Of a DNA stretch of 64,000 nucleotides, positions 45,837 through 57,021 are shown one piece after another. The notes under the pieces are model-generated. The model ran no database searches, had not been told where the DNA came from, and worked only from the letters and a program-made list of their open reading frames with translations. Made by a program: the position numbers and the translations under genes. The DNA is taken from positions 1-64,000 of the forward strand of contig VANL01000044.1 of NCBI GenBank assembly GCA_006352455.1, in the 5' to 3' direction. Source of the DNA: Brachionus sp. 'Tiscar' (lineage: Eukaryota > Rotifera > Eurotatoria > Ploima > Brachionidae). Within the stretch, counting starts at the first letter, position 1; each line of letters begins with the position of its first letter.

Positions 45837-47508
45837 AAAAACTTATAATTAAAAGATAATAAAGGTTTTGATTTGTCAATCTGACTTTGAATTGAAAAAA
45901 TTTTTTTATCTAAAATTAACTTCTATTTGAAAAACTATTAAGTTTTCCTTAAAATATGGAAAGCGGAATTGTTTAAAATAGGCTTGAATTCAAAACCGGG
46001 AATAAATTATTAGTAAAATTGATAAAAAATTCATTAGAAAAGTTTATTCATTTTTCAAAAATATTTATTTTTTTAAGCAACAATAATAACAATAATAAAA
46101 ATTTGTTTCTAAAATCAAAAAACTTTGCTTTGGTGCCTTAGAAATTGAATATTTAAACTTGAGATTAAAAATGAAAAACTAGTATATTTTTAAAGAAAAA
46201 AAAATTTAAATAAATAGCACTGAGATATAAAAAGAGAAGTTACCGAATGATTTATATATCAATAGATCAATGTTAAATTTTATAATAAATAATTTAAAAA
46301 ACTAAGTTTTAATTTCATCGAACATTTTCTGTCAACTAATATTTTTTTCGGAATAATTAAGACACACTTTCATGATATTTTGGAAATTATTTATTCCGAT
46401 AGTAATTTTGATTTTTACCAGCAAAAAAAACTTAAGAATGAAATCGCCTAAAATTAATATTAATCTAATGTAATAATAACAAAAGTTTTTAATTTCAAGA
46501 ATCTCATAAAATAAAATTTTAAAAATAATTCTATAATTTTATTCTCTCCACACCGCACTTATAAATTTAATTATCAAGAATTTTGTGAATGAATAATTGA
46601 GCATAGATTGCTTAAATTAAAAATATCTCTTTGCCTTAAAATTGAAAAAGTATAATAATTAAAACTTGATCATATTCTTTTATTAATTACCGATTAAATA
46701 AATCTTTTAAATCTAAAAATATAAATCAAAATGTATTTATTAACTTTTTTTTATCAAAATAGGTTAAATGAAAATTTGAAAAAAAATCTATTGATAAATA
46801 GTTGGACATTTACATCAAATTATATAATTCTATACGCAAAAATTCATTTTAATTTCTATTTTTAGTAAACTATTAATTTCTAAGATATAAACTCTAAAAC
46901 GTTTTGATTAATTTTATTGATACCTTATTACCTAATAATATTTTTCCTTTTAATAAACTGTTAAAAAATTGTTATTTAAAATGTGTTCAATAAAAGATAT
47001 TTTGCAATTAATCAGAATTTAATATGAAACAACTGCTACTTTTATTTGAATTTTAGACTTGTTTGAAAGCTATTTAAAAATCTTGAACTAAATTATAGAT
47101 TCTGAGAAATTTTTTTAATGTTACGGCTTTTATCAACCCAACTAAAATGTAGACTAAAACTAAAACTAGATTATTCGAAGTTAATTATCCCAAAATTTTT
47201 ACTTTTTTCATATCCTTTAATAATAGGCCATTTTTTAATAGCTGGTCTCATTTTTGATACAGGTTCAAAAATTCTTCAAGAATTTTAGAAAAAGTAAAAA
47301 ATTCAAAAAGTATTTACATCCTAGGAAGTATCGTTATAATAAAAATAGTCTTAAAATTCATTTTGTAAAGAATTTTAAAAATTAAAAAAAAACACAGAAT
47401 CAAAAGATCTATATTTGCTATTTTAAATTAGGGAGAAATCGAATTAAAACTAAAATAGTCACAGTAATTACAGGCATTTAACGTTTTCATGCAAAATCTC
47501 TGAAAGCG
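45837..47508. other. Gene-poor stretch upstream of the Ulp1-like gene
   Basis: About 1.7 kb AT-rich. Any 5' exons or terminal repeats of the transposon-type gene that follows would lie here, but I could not recognise them. Confidence 0.5.
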
Positions 47509-48983
47509 ATGTCACCCTTTACAAAAGTTTTCTCAGAAATTGTGACGTCATGTGAAATTAGTGTTGAGTCTGAAACAGAAAGGGACCAAAAAAAAGAAGA
47601 GAATGAGTACTTTAATCCAAGCTTTATTTATTTTCTCCAAGAGAAATACATGCCTTATTGTTTTATTTGGTCAAGTTTTACTTTAATTAACTTGGGAATA
47701 ACTAGAGAGACCAATGGGGTAATTGAGAAATACAATCAATTTAAAAAGAATAGTCAACAGAAAAATGTTTTACCACATAAGTACGTTTTTGATACTTATA
47801 AAAGTGTAATTGGTATGTATTTTTTTAAAATATCTTAAATTGTGATTTTAATATTATATATTTTTTTAAGGCAATTGCAAAGAATTTCTTTCCAAAGAAA
47901 AAAAAAAATCGCTTATTTTGAACAAAAAAAAAAAAGTCGAGAGTCAGATTTTCAAAATGTGTCAAAGTCTGAAGAAGCCTGGAGTAAGAAACAAAGAGGA
48001 TATCCCCCAAAAGTTGTTGGATACCTATCAAAAACAGATTTATTAATTCTAAAGAAAAAAAAAGCAATAAAAACGTTAAATACAAGTAGAAAAAAGGTTA
48101 AAAATCAAGCAAAAGAATTTAATAAAGTTTTGAAACAGCAAGATCAAGATGTCATTTCAGTTAATTTAGAAACAGCAATTTTAAATAATAAAACAAAAGA
48201 GAAAGTAGAAATTGAGAACATTACTGATTTGAATGTTAATAAAAACACTGTATCGAAAAATATGGTTCAAGATTTACTGGATGGAAAATGGCTTTCAGCA
48301 ACTGTAACTTTTAATATTATAAATAAAAAAAAATAATTATTTATACTTCTTTATTTAGCTTTTTGAAGCTTATATTTCTTGCAATAAAAAATCAAACAAA
48401 ACCTTCATAATTCCAAACAGTATTGGACAAAAGATTATCTTATCTGGACAATTTCACAGCAAAAATAAAAGGATATTTCTAAACAAAGTAAAAGCAATTA
48501 AATTGATATTATAATTATTAAACAAAATATAATAATTTATTTAAAGGTTGATTTCAATGCTTATGAGTCGATTATATCTTTTATAAACATCGGTAATCAC
48601 TGGAATTTAATGTATGCATCAAAGACTGGTACTTTCATTTATTTTGATCCATATGGAAATAATAAATCAAGAAATACAGAGTTTTTAAAGAACTGGGGGT
48701 AATTTGATTTAATCATATATGCCTTTCTAAAATTTATTCTTTTATCAATTTTTTTTCAAGGCATTTTTGTTCAAATATTAAAGATTTAAAAGATATTGAA
48801 TGGCATTTAAAGAGTCCTCATTACACTAAACAACCTTCTACTGATACAACAAACTGTGGAGTGTTCATTTGTATATATGCCGATTACATTTTGAACAATA
48901 ATAGTTTAAAGTTCAAAAAAGACTTAGAATGTATGAGAAAAGAAATTTTTGAAACTCTAAAAAGTCATAGTAATAATCTTTAA
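47509..48983 (+). CDS. Transposon-type protein with Ulp1/C48 cysteine protease domain
   Basis: Five exons, 47509-47816, 47871-48303, 48359-48487, 48547-48698 and 48761-48983, give 414 aa in frame. The first exon (YFLQEKYMPYCFIWSSF, then TRETNGVIEKYNQFKK) has the look of a region that accompanies Ulp1 domains in animal DNA transposons. The middle is Lys-rich. The C-terminal C48 domain shows WLS...GQKIILSG, the His in GNHWNLMYA, the Asp in FDPYGN, and the Cys in TDTTNCGVFICIYADY. The Gln normally six residues before the Cys is Ser here (Gln lies at -8). The donor GTATTT after GGTAT was chosen because it avoids a frameshift. The 5' part may be missing. Confidence 0.75.
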
Positions 48984-49806
48984 CTTTAGCTAAGAATATA
49001 CTTTATTTTTGATCAATATTTAACAAATTTTTTTAATAAAATTTTTAAAATAAAGAGTCTTTTTTACTTATTTTCTTTTGATTTAATCAATAGAAAGTCC
49101 TAAACAAGAACATTATTACTAAACCTTAATTCTTTTCTGACTTCCGGTTGTCAAAACAAATTTTTTATCTTAGACTCAAAAAGCTTACTGCTAAAGATTC
49201 CTAGGACAGAAATTTTATTCCATTAATTTTACTGCTACTGGAACACAAACATAAGAATAAATTAATTTGAAAATAAAATTATTTAGAGCTTAATAAAACA
49301 TATAAATTAAATAGATTTTTGTCCTAGACTATGAGCTCTAATTCAATATTATTAAAGTGATACTTATGAAGTCCGTTTTAAATTTTAATCACAAGCATCA
49401 ATCAAAAAATTCTTTTTTCAGATTGATTAGTGACGATACTCAACTAAGAATAAAAACCCGATGATGATAATATTTTTTTCTAATTTTTGCGCCAAAATTG
49501 GAGCAATAAATCGTTCTAAGACAGTCGAACGTTATAAAAAGTAAAGTTTAAAAAAAGAAGAATCTAATTGGCTCAAATATATTTTATTTTAGTATAAAAA
49601 GAAAGAACATTTAAAAAAAATGTCATTTAAAAAAAATATTTAAGAATTCTTAGTTGTTCTTAGATGTTCTTAGAAGTTAAACATCTAAGAATCTCAATTT
49701 TTTTTTTCTTAGAAAACTTCTAAGATCTAAGATTTCTAAGAACTAATAATTTTCTTAACGTAGGTAAATTTAAATTATAATTCCACATCATAACCTAAAA
49801 ACTTGA
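48984..49806. other. Spacer with a cluster of CTTAG/CTAAG hairpins
   Basis: AT-rich. At 49657-49691 there is a perfect 12-bp inverted repeat TTCTTAGATGTT/AACATCTAAGAA. More CTTAG and CTAAG blocks follow to about 49745. No gene seen. Confidence 0.6.
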
Positions 49807-50250
49807 ATTTCTCCTCTCATATGGGAAACTGCCTTTAATTTGGAAAATGTCGAATGTGACACCCCTTTTTAAGAAAGGATTTAGGCTTAATGCATGTAAT
49901 TATCGTCCGGTTTCTCTTTCAAGTGGTATTTGCAAGATTCTTGAGAATAAAAAATATACAACACTAAGACCTCATTTAGAATTTGTCATAAGTTCATGGT
50001 CTCCATTTCTTGAAAAAGACATTTCTGAAATCGAGAAGGTCCAAAGAAGAACGACAGCAAATAATCTCTTCACTTGGAAAATATGACTACTTCCAAAAGA
50101 CTGGAAATGTTTAAATTAACTAATCTCAAAATTAGACGGATGAGAGGTGACTTGATCCAATTTTTAAAAATTATTGACGGATATGAAACTATTAATTATG
50201 ATAGGTTCGCAGTATTATACTACTACTACTACTACCACTAGTACTAATAT
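49807..50250 (+). mobile_element. Gutted non-LTR retrotransposon (reverse transcriptase remnant) with TAC-repeat tail
   Basis: Translation gives VTPLFKKGFRLNACNYRPVS followed by LSSGICKILE, a typical start of a LINE reverse transcriptase. It then runs directly into RPHLEFVISSWSPFLEKDI and IEKVQRRTT, which lie at the far C-terminal end of such proteins. The palm domain with the FADD-type motif is missing. After a stop at about 50084 a second frame continues KRLEMFKLTNLKIRRMRGDL, also LINE C-terminal. A run of TAC units at about 50218-50245 follows, fitting a microsatellite 3' tail. This is a dead copy with an internal deletion. Confidence 0.85.
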
Positions 50251-50423
50251 AATATTTAATTTAATTTTCATTTTTGATGCGGGGTCAAGTTAGGATTTTC
50301 AGCCTTTGACGATATTGAGAATTTAAAAAACAAAAATAACAAATTTTTGATACATCAAAAATTATTAAAATAAAATATTTTTAGAAAAATACCCCAACAA
50401 ACTTTGTTGCTTTTTTTTAGGTA

Positions 50424-51392
50424 AGGTGCCCCTTATCATAAACACCAGTAGGTCAGGATTCTTAAATTTTCATCAAAAACACATTATTTTGGTTCTTTAA
50501 GGTGCAGAATTTAAATTTTTTAATTAAAAAGTTAAGTTCTTATCGAAAAAACCTGTTCTCCAGTAGCTGGGTCTTAAGGGTTCTTCGTAGCATAGAGTGA
50601 AATGCTAAAAAAAAGCCAAACCTCTAGGATCAAAAGTAAATTCTTTTTTGCATGCTTCAGTAAGAGTTAATCAAAATCAGATGTTTGAGTTAATGCATCT
50701 TTTTTCTCAACCTCGTTTTGAACACCTACAAAAATATAATTTTTGATGAAAACCATAATTGATTAAATTTTTCATATTATTATAACCATGCCCTAAATTG
50801 TCAAAAGCTTGTTGATCCAGGATGCTAATCCGTTCATCAGCAATGTTTCTTCTCACCACTGAAGCTTTTTTTATTCTAAGTTTTGTAATTTTCCTATTAG
50901 CAGGGGTTCTACGTTTAAGTCGAGCCATTTTTTTAAACAATTTAAAAGAATTAAAATCTAAATATTCTGATAAGTAGCAATGATATCAACAAACTCCCAT
51001 CTATTTTTATAGAGTTAACTATGTTCTTAAAAAAAAAATATTCAATTTTACTTTTTAAAGGAGAAATAAAACGCCAAAAGTGCAAAATTATCAAATTTTT
51101 TGGAATATTTGCGCCTAAATTGTAAATTATTTTGCTGATAAAAAGATAAAAATTTAAAAATTTGCCAAATTTTAAAATTAAATATTTTTTTTTAACCGGT
51201 TAAAGAAATTTTTGTTCCAATTTATGTTCAAAATAAGTAATCTTGTTTCATTTGATAAAGCAAAAATAAGTATTCAGACCAAAAAAATATGTTTAAATTC
51301 GAATTCTCGTCCAAAAATTATATTATAAAACAAATTTTTGAGAAAAAAATTTTTTCTAAATCCTTAAATAGTGTTTATGATTTTGGGCACCT
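50424..51392. mobile_element. 969-bp TIR element with TA target duplication
   Basis: The left end AGGTGCCCCTTATCATAAAC and the inverted right end (reverse complement AGGTGCCCAAAATCATAAAC) match in about 20 of 23 positions. Each end is flanked by TA (50422-50423 and 51393-51394), which fits Tc1/mariner-superfamily insertion. The element carries a small spliced minus-strand ORF (50667-50928) and no visible DDE transposase, so it looks non-autonomous. Confidence 0.75.
50667..50928 (-). CDS. Small 66-aa basic protein encoded inside the TIR element
   Basis: Two exons, 50787-50928 and 50667-50725, joined across a 61-nt GT-AG intron in phase 1, give 66 aa. The start is the ATG of MARLKRRTPANRKITKLRI. 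The first half is strongly basic (Arg/Lys), the second half acidic and polar, ending ALTQTSDFD. It could be a nucleic-acid-binding N-terminal piece left from a transposase or an unrelated captured gene. No family recognised. The intron in frame supports past coding. Confidence 0.5.
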
Positions 51393-51394
51393 TA

Positions 51395-52080
51395 AACCAA
51401 ATCAATAATCTATTTAAATCTTTTAATGTTTTATTCTTTGTCTTTTATTTACATAAGAAAAAATACCGAACATTACGCATTAAGACACAAAAACTTTTCT
51501 TTAAATGAGAGCTGCCACTACACATTTCGGCAGCTTTCGAAACTTTTTATTAAAATTTTTAAATAAAAAGTGACTCGTGGTCAAGCCACCGGTCAGCCAA
51601 TATTTTAGGAAAAAAAGATTTTTTTTACTGGTTTTGCTACACATGAAAATATTTCTTTACATTAAAATTTTCTATTAAAAAAATTCTTAATAATTTTGAG
51701 CATGACGATTAAATTTTGATCATAAAAATCAAAATTTCTATTTAATGTGAGCTGATTCTGTTTTAAATAAAAGTTATATTTAAAATTTTTATTGAAAAAA
51801 ATATGATAGAAACATAAATTACACAAAATGTACTCTAAAAAATGAAATTTAACTGGCTACTTTCAGACTTCCTATATGAACAATGTCCTGATATTTCTTT
51901 TCCTTAATTTTTAATTTTATTTATTTTATTTTGAATTAATCTTTATTTAAGATATAAACCTTATATTCGTATTTGGGTACTTGAATATTGTGGATTTTTA
52001 ACAAACTTATAACAATACCTATGCAGAGAATATCTAATAGAAAAAATTATCAAAAAATAAGTTTATTAATTTGTACAAAA
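51395..52080. other. Spacer
   Basis: AT-rich. A short hairpin (GCTGCC ... GGCAGC) lies at about 51511-51534. No gene seen. Confidence 0.5.
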
Positions 52081-53271
52081 TTAAAATGAAATTTGTTTTA
52101 TGCTTGGAAAAAATGAAGATGATGCTTTTGTTTCGGATTGTGAAGGCAAATAGGCGATTAAATCTGTCTTTTTAAGATCATCCATTGAAACGTGACGAAA
52201 ATTAGTGTTTATTTCATGAGCAATAGATTTTTCTTTAAAAGAGCGAACCCAAGGGTTTGTTTGAATGGTAAACTTATACATAGTAGAAGAAGGCCAATTT
52301 TCGTTCAGTTTTAAATCAGCAAATTTTCGTACCGGTTGATTCATATAATGACTTGATAATATGGATTCGTTTGAGATTAAATTTAAATCTATTACTTTTC
52401 TTTGACCCTTTTTCTCATTCAATTTCACTTTTTCAGTATGTCGAGATTCGCTTCGATTTAATTTGACTTTTTCATCTCGTAGTGACATACTCCGAGGGCT
52501 AATGTCATTTTTTTGCTTATTAAATTTTAACTCGTCCTTTTGGTTTTGTTTTGATTTGTTGCTGATTTTGATTTTAAAGGAAGGTTTAATTGGCATTATT
52601 ATAGAAGGATATTTTTCATCTTCAGCATTATTTTCAAAATTTTTCTCAACTTGATTAGTCATATTTTCATTAGTTGAAGAAAGTTCATAATTAAACGAAT
52701 TATTTTTAAGTTTTGGTGTCTTGTAAGCTTTTAAAAATTTTCCTGTGTCTAGGAAATACTTTGAATTTTTAATATGCTTTTTTGCTTGTGCTTCACTTTG
52801 AACTTTTTTTGACAAATATTTAACATAGATATTTTGGTCGAACATATTTTTTTTATTATACTTTGCTTTTTCGATTTGAATATCAGGAAAAAATTCAAAA
52901 GATTTTTTAGATTCATCTTTTAAATGATTCAATTGTTTATGTGCCGATATAAAACTATTTGTTTGTGAATTTAGAGATGGAATGACAAAATCAAATTCTT
53001 TATTAAGACATTTTAGATATTTTAAATCATTTTCCGATCTATATACATTTTCGTTTAAAATTTCACTCGATTCTGTAATAATATTTTTTTGATCATTTTG
53101 TGTTAATAAACTGTTTTTTCCAATATTTTCATTATTATTTAATTGAGTGACAAATCCATGAGTGTTTTCATTCAAATTTAAATCAACACTGACTAATTTC
53201 GAATGAATTCTACTCAACTCTTCAGTACTACAGTCTGATGAATTTGTGATTACAATGCTCTTGGATTCCAT
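52081..53271 (-). CDS. Unrecognised 396-aa hydrophilic protein, single exon
   Basis: One continuous frame starting at ATG 53271 (MESKSIVITNSSDC), 396 aa. It is rich in Asn, Lys, Ser and Glu, with no membrane segment or signal peptide, so it is largely disordered. A Lys/Arg-rich stretch lies at about 255-295 (RDEKVKLNRSESRHTEKVKL). A possible folded short motif is FTIQTNPWVRSFKEKSIAHE near the C-terminus. The length in DNA this AT-rich argues strongly that it is a real exon. I do not recognise the family. Confidence 0.75.
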   Translation of the reverse strand: MESKSIVITNSSDCSTEELSRIHSKLVSVDLNLNENTHGFVTQLNNNENIGKNSLLTQNDQKNIITESSEILNENVYRSENDLKYLKCLNKEFDFVIPSLNSQTNSFISAHKQLNHLKDESKKSFEFFPDIQIEKAKYNKKNMFDQNIYVKYLSKKVQSEAQAKKHIKNSKYFLDTGKFLKAYKTPKLKNNSFNYELSSTNENMTNQVEKNFENNAEDEKYPSIIMPIKPSFKIKISNKSKQNQKDELKFNKQKNDISPRSMSLRDEKVKLNRSESRHTEKVKLNEKKGQRKVIDLNLISNESILSSHYMNQPVRKFADLKLNENWPSSTMYKFTIQTNPWVRSFKEKSIAHEINTNFRHVSMDDLKKTDLIAYLPSQSETKASSSFFPSIKQISF

Positions 53272-54991
53272 TATTAATTTATAGCATTATATCTAAGCTT
53301 CACCAATCTTGATGAAAAAAATTAAAAATTTTAGTCAAATATTAAGTTATATTTTAGATCCGGAAAAAATTTTTGAATTAGCATTAAATTTAAATAAATA
53401 ACCTTTGTTTATATGTATAAGATAGTAACTAAGGTAAAAATAAGATTTTTCCAATTGAAGTTAAATTTCCTCATAATTAAATAATACAATTAACACTATT
53501 TTTTACGGTTTTGTAATTTTGAATCAATTTAGCTTCTTTTAGAATTCACAATAGTGTAAGAATTTCCGAGAATATACAATCTTATATTTGCTTTGGAATA
53601 AATTAGTTACTTTTGTTTTTATTTAAAATATAAAAATAATATTTCGTTTTAAAAGAATTAAGAATGAGGAAATGCAAAATAGCTTGCTGAACAGAATCAT
53701 TTCAGAGGTAAAATTGAATTTTAAAAAAGCTTTAAGATATATTATCCTTAATTTTTATATTAAAAATTTTCTACAATAAAATTTTGCAAATTGGGTGTAT
53801 TTACAAAAGAATAAAAATTCGTGCTATTTTCCTTATGGTTATTTTAAACAAGCAAGTTATAGCGTCTTTAATTTTAAAAGTCTCTTATGCTAAAAATTAA
53901 ATAAAAACATTTAAAAGAAATAATTAATATATTCTTTCAAATTTATATAGCTTTAGGTAAAATTTTAATTGTACTGTTCTAGCAGAGTGAAATTCGCATT
54001 CATAATTGGTATTTATTAAATCTTCGAATTTATTTTAATATGTTTCAAAAAATTGTGTTCTTATTTATTTCTTTTTGTTCTGTTGACAGAAGAATAAGTT
54101 TCTTGGTATTTTATTAGTTAAATTATTTAATTCTTTAGCTCAAAAAAATAATTATAATATAACGATAGTAACGATTGAGAAACCCTTCCAGCTACTGCTT
54201 TGAATTCATTTAAAATTTTTTCTAATTCTTCCATCAAGATCCGGTTCTGTAAAAAAATTGAGGACTCATTTCTTTTGCATTAATTGTTTTTCAAATTCAA
54301 AGATTTTAAGTTAAGCTGATATTTACGTGGTAAAACGAAAGCACTGAATTTTAATAAACAATTTTAATAGAAGTTATTTCTAAAACAATTTGATAGTTTT
54401 TTTTTAAATAAGAAAATAATTATTTTAAAGCTAAACACTTGATAAATCAAATAATTCTTACTAAAATTTTTTTACATTAAAATCATTTTTTGACAATTTA
54501 AATAAATATAATTTTCAGAAATTTTAGGAAAGAAGTTTATATCATTACTTTTAAGATGTAAAGTATCATACCTTAAAACTAAATTTTAAATATTTAAAAG
54601 AGATTTTTTGGAATACTTTCTACAGAAATATTCATTGATTGAATAAAAATTCAAACATAATCCAAAAATTTAATTGAATTAATTTAATTAATTTTTTAAG
54701 TATTTTAATTACTTTAAGATTTAATTTTTTAATAATGCTTTTAACACGAGTATTCAATTAAATTTATTTGTCAAGAAAAATTTTTTTATTCAAAAGTATC
54801 TTATCGATAAAAAAATTTTTGCTAGGACCTGAATAAAATAGTATTTATATTTTGTTTTATTTGGTCCTTTATGTTTTTTACTTTATTGAAAATTCAATTT
54901 AATTTTGTTATTAATACAGATTTCGATTAAGAGAGGACTCTTAATATTTCTGAATAATAAATAGAAATGTACCTAATAAGATAAAAATATA
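53272..54991. other. Gene-poor stretch with one possible orphan exon
   Basis: At about 54125-54250 on the minus strand, a TTTTTTTACAG acceptor precedes an open frame reading NRILMEELEKILNEFKAVAG followed by RVSQSLLSL. It could be a terminal exon, but I found no upstream exon to join to it. The rest is AT-rich with nothing recognised. Confidence 0.4.
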
Positions 54992-55130
54992 TAGATGATC
55001 AACTCGATGCAGTAGCATCTGTGGCAGATCGTATCCGTTGCTCAAAAAGGTACTTGAAAAGGAGAGGAGCACCTCTCCATTATCCACTAGGATAGAATAG
55101 GGTCAATTATTATTATTATATTATTATGTT
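54992..55130 (+). mobile_element. SINE copy 2, 5'-truncated, with ATT tail
   Basis: It shares GATGATCAACTCGATGCAG, GCTCAAAA.GGTACTT, GGAGA.GAGC and the ending AATAG...GGTCAATT with the 3' half of the SINE at 45553-45836, in opposite orientation. It ends in ATTATTATT repeats, the probable replication tail. The tRNA-like head is absent. Confidence 0.8.
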
Positions 55131-56114
55131 TTTAATAAACATAGCATTACATTTTGCACACTTTTTGTTGAATAGACCTTGAATAGTATAAGATTATTTC
55201 TAGAATAAAATATTATTGTAATAAATAAAATATTGTCCATCCTCTTGTTTGAGGTACCTTTTAAAATTTCTTTATATGGCAATGGTTCAGCGTCATCAAG
55301 TACATGGTTTTCGGGGTTCAGAAGAACACTCTGTTAGAGTTAGTCTGAACATTGTTATCAATTATTGAATAGTTGTAAAGATATTGATATTGAATGAAAT
55401 AGAAAGTTAAGATTATTTACTGACAAAAAGGGTTTACCAAAAAAATCTCCTTTTTTACTTTAATTGATTAATCAATCACCATTTAAGTTCCTGAATACCT
55501 CTGATTAGGATACAGGTTTATTAATAAACATTATTTTCAACTTTAATTTTACTTCACTTTTTAAATTCTATGTACTTTTAAATAATTCTACAAATTTCAA
55601 ACTTATTTACTCATTTTTTCATTTTTTGCTAGATTAATCTTGTTCAAAAATTCGGTTTAAACGAAAGCGAAGGCTATCCGGACGAACCTTGAGTAACATC
55701 CCTAAAATATATTTTTAACAAAATGAATAAAAAAATGGATCCAACTTAAAATTTAAAATCCTAAATTTTCAAAGTTTTTATTGAATAAATATTAAAATTT
55801 AAGAATCTAAATGAATATATAGCATAAAATTAAATATAAAAAAAAAAAATTTAAGAATATTTATCAGCATTAAATGTTTGATTCAAAATTCAAAAAAATT
55901 TAAATCAAAATTTGATAAAAATAAGGAACTAAGGTAACTGAAAAGTCTGCTCCTAAACAGCCTCTAAACGAAAAAATAATGTTGAAGATGATTACGCTAA
56001 TAAAAACGTTCAAGTTAAAAAAAAAAGAACCGGCATACCAGCCATATGCGTTAATAGTTAATTATTTAATCTATAATATTTTTTATTTACGCGCCAAACA
56101 CTTTTTCCCAATTT
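55131..56114. other. Spacer with unidentified GC-richer blocks
   Basis: Two blocks stand out from AT-rich DNA: about 55235-55360 (GGCAATGGTTCAGCGTCATC) and about 55660-55705 (CGAAAGCGAAGGCTATCCGG). Neither gives a convincing gene. The second could be read on the minus strand as a short exon (MLLKVRPDSLRFRLNRIFEQ), but no partner exon was found. Confidence 0.4.
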
Positions 56115-56256
56115 ACGTATTTCGTAAATAAACATATTTCTGGTCTTGTAAAATTTGGTTTTTTTAAAATGTTCTTATTAATGCACGTATTTCGTAAATA
56201 AACATATTTCTGGTTTTGTAAAATTTGGTTTTTTTGAAAATGTTCTTATTAATGCA
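56115..56256. repeat. Two-copy tandem repeat, 70-bp unit
   Basis: The unit beginning ACGTATTTCGTAAATAAACA and ending TGTTCTTATTAATGC occurs twice head to tail with only a few differences (GGTCTTG versus GGTTTTG, TTTTTAAAA versus TTTTTGAAAA). It is a recent local duplication, non-coding. Confidence 0.9.
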
Positions 56257-56613
56257 ACTTTTGATATTGCATTTACATAACTAATGAAAAACTTTTTTTC
56301 TGTTCTATTATAATAAATTTCACAAAACCGATAAAAAATGATAAAAAATGTTGTATCATCAAAATGATTGTTTTATTCGAAAACTTTACTAAAATTACCC
56401 AAATAAATGAAAATCTTTTACTAGCAAGCCTGTTGTATATTTTTCTTTCTTATTCACTCCTTGTGAAATATAAGGTTATTAATTTCGATTTAAAATTCAA
56501 GTCGATAGGTGTTTCTTCTATTCTAAGTACATTTTCAAACCACCGTTCTCTCTTAATCTTGATGTATCGACTCAATTGCTGTCAATTCGTTATCCTTAAT
56601 AGTTAAACTCTTA
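56257..56613. other. Spacer between tandem repeat and MITE
   Basis: Contains an 80-codon plus-strand open frame from ATG 56364, hydrophobic (ENLLLASLLYIFLSYSLLV). The minus strand has a fragment reading RERWFENVLRIEE, vaguely like LINE C-terminal peptides. Neither is strong enough to call. Confidence 0.4.
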
Positions 56614-56750
56614 TAACGTATTTGCTCGATTTTAACGTTATGTATATACCGACATGTCGTTAAATAATATTTTTAATGTTATTAGACCCTGTCGTTAATC
56701 TTGGAAATCCAGATATAACGACATGTCGTTAAAATCGAGCAAATACGTTA
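56614..56750. mobile_element. Palindromic MITE-like element, copy 2
   Basis: 137 bp with perfect 24-bp terminal inverted repeats beginning TAACGTATTTGCTCGATTTT. Inner ACATGTCGTTA blocks are also inverted. It is related over its whole arms and middle to the element at 179-254. No coding capacity. Confidence 0.85.
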
Positions 56751-57021
56751 CTGATAGAAGTAAATTATTATGTTTACAAAATTTATGAGATAAAAATTTT
56801 AGAAAATTTAACAAATTTTTAAAAAATTATAATGAAATAACTGACGCTAAATGCATAAAATTTTACAAAAAAAATTTACATCTTAGTTTAACTTATTTGT
56901 TAGTGTGCGAGTTTTCATATTTTTTCTAGAAATAATCTTATATGAAATAAACTAAGGAAAAACTATTTATTAAAAAAATTAAAATTTTGATATATACAAA
57001 AAAAAGAAAAAATATTTAGAT

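Noticed and set aside
47871..47960. Apparent frameshift in the poly-A runs of the Ulp1-type gene
   Set aside because: Using the donor GTATTT eight bases into the first candidate site keeps the frame without any indel.
54125..54250. Possible terminal exon on the minus strand (ILMEELEKILNEFKAVAG)
   Set aside because: A good acceptor precedes it, but no upstream exon or start could be linked within the window.
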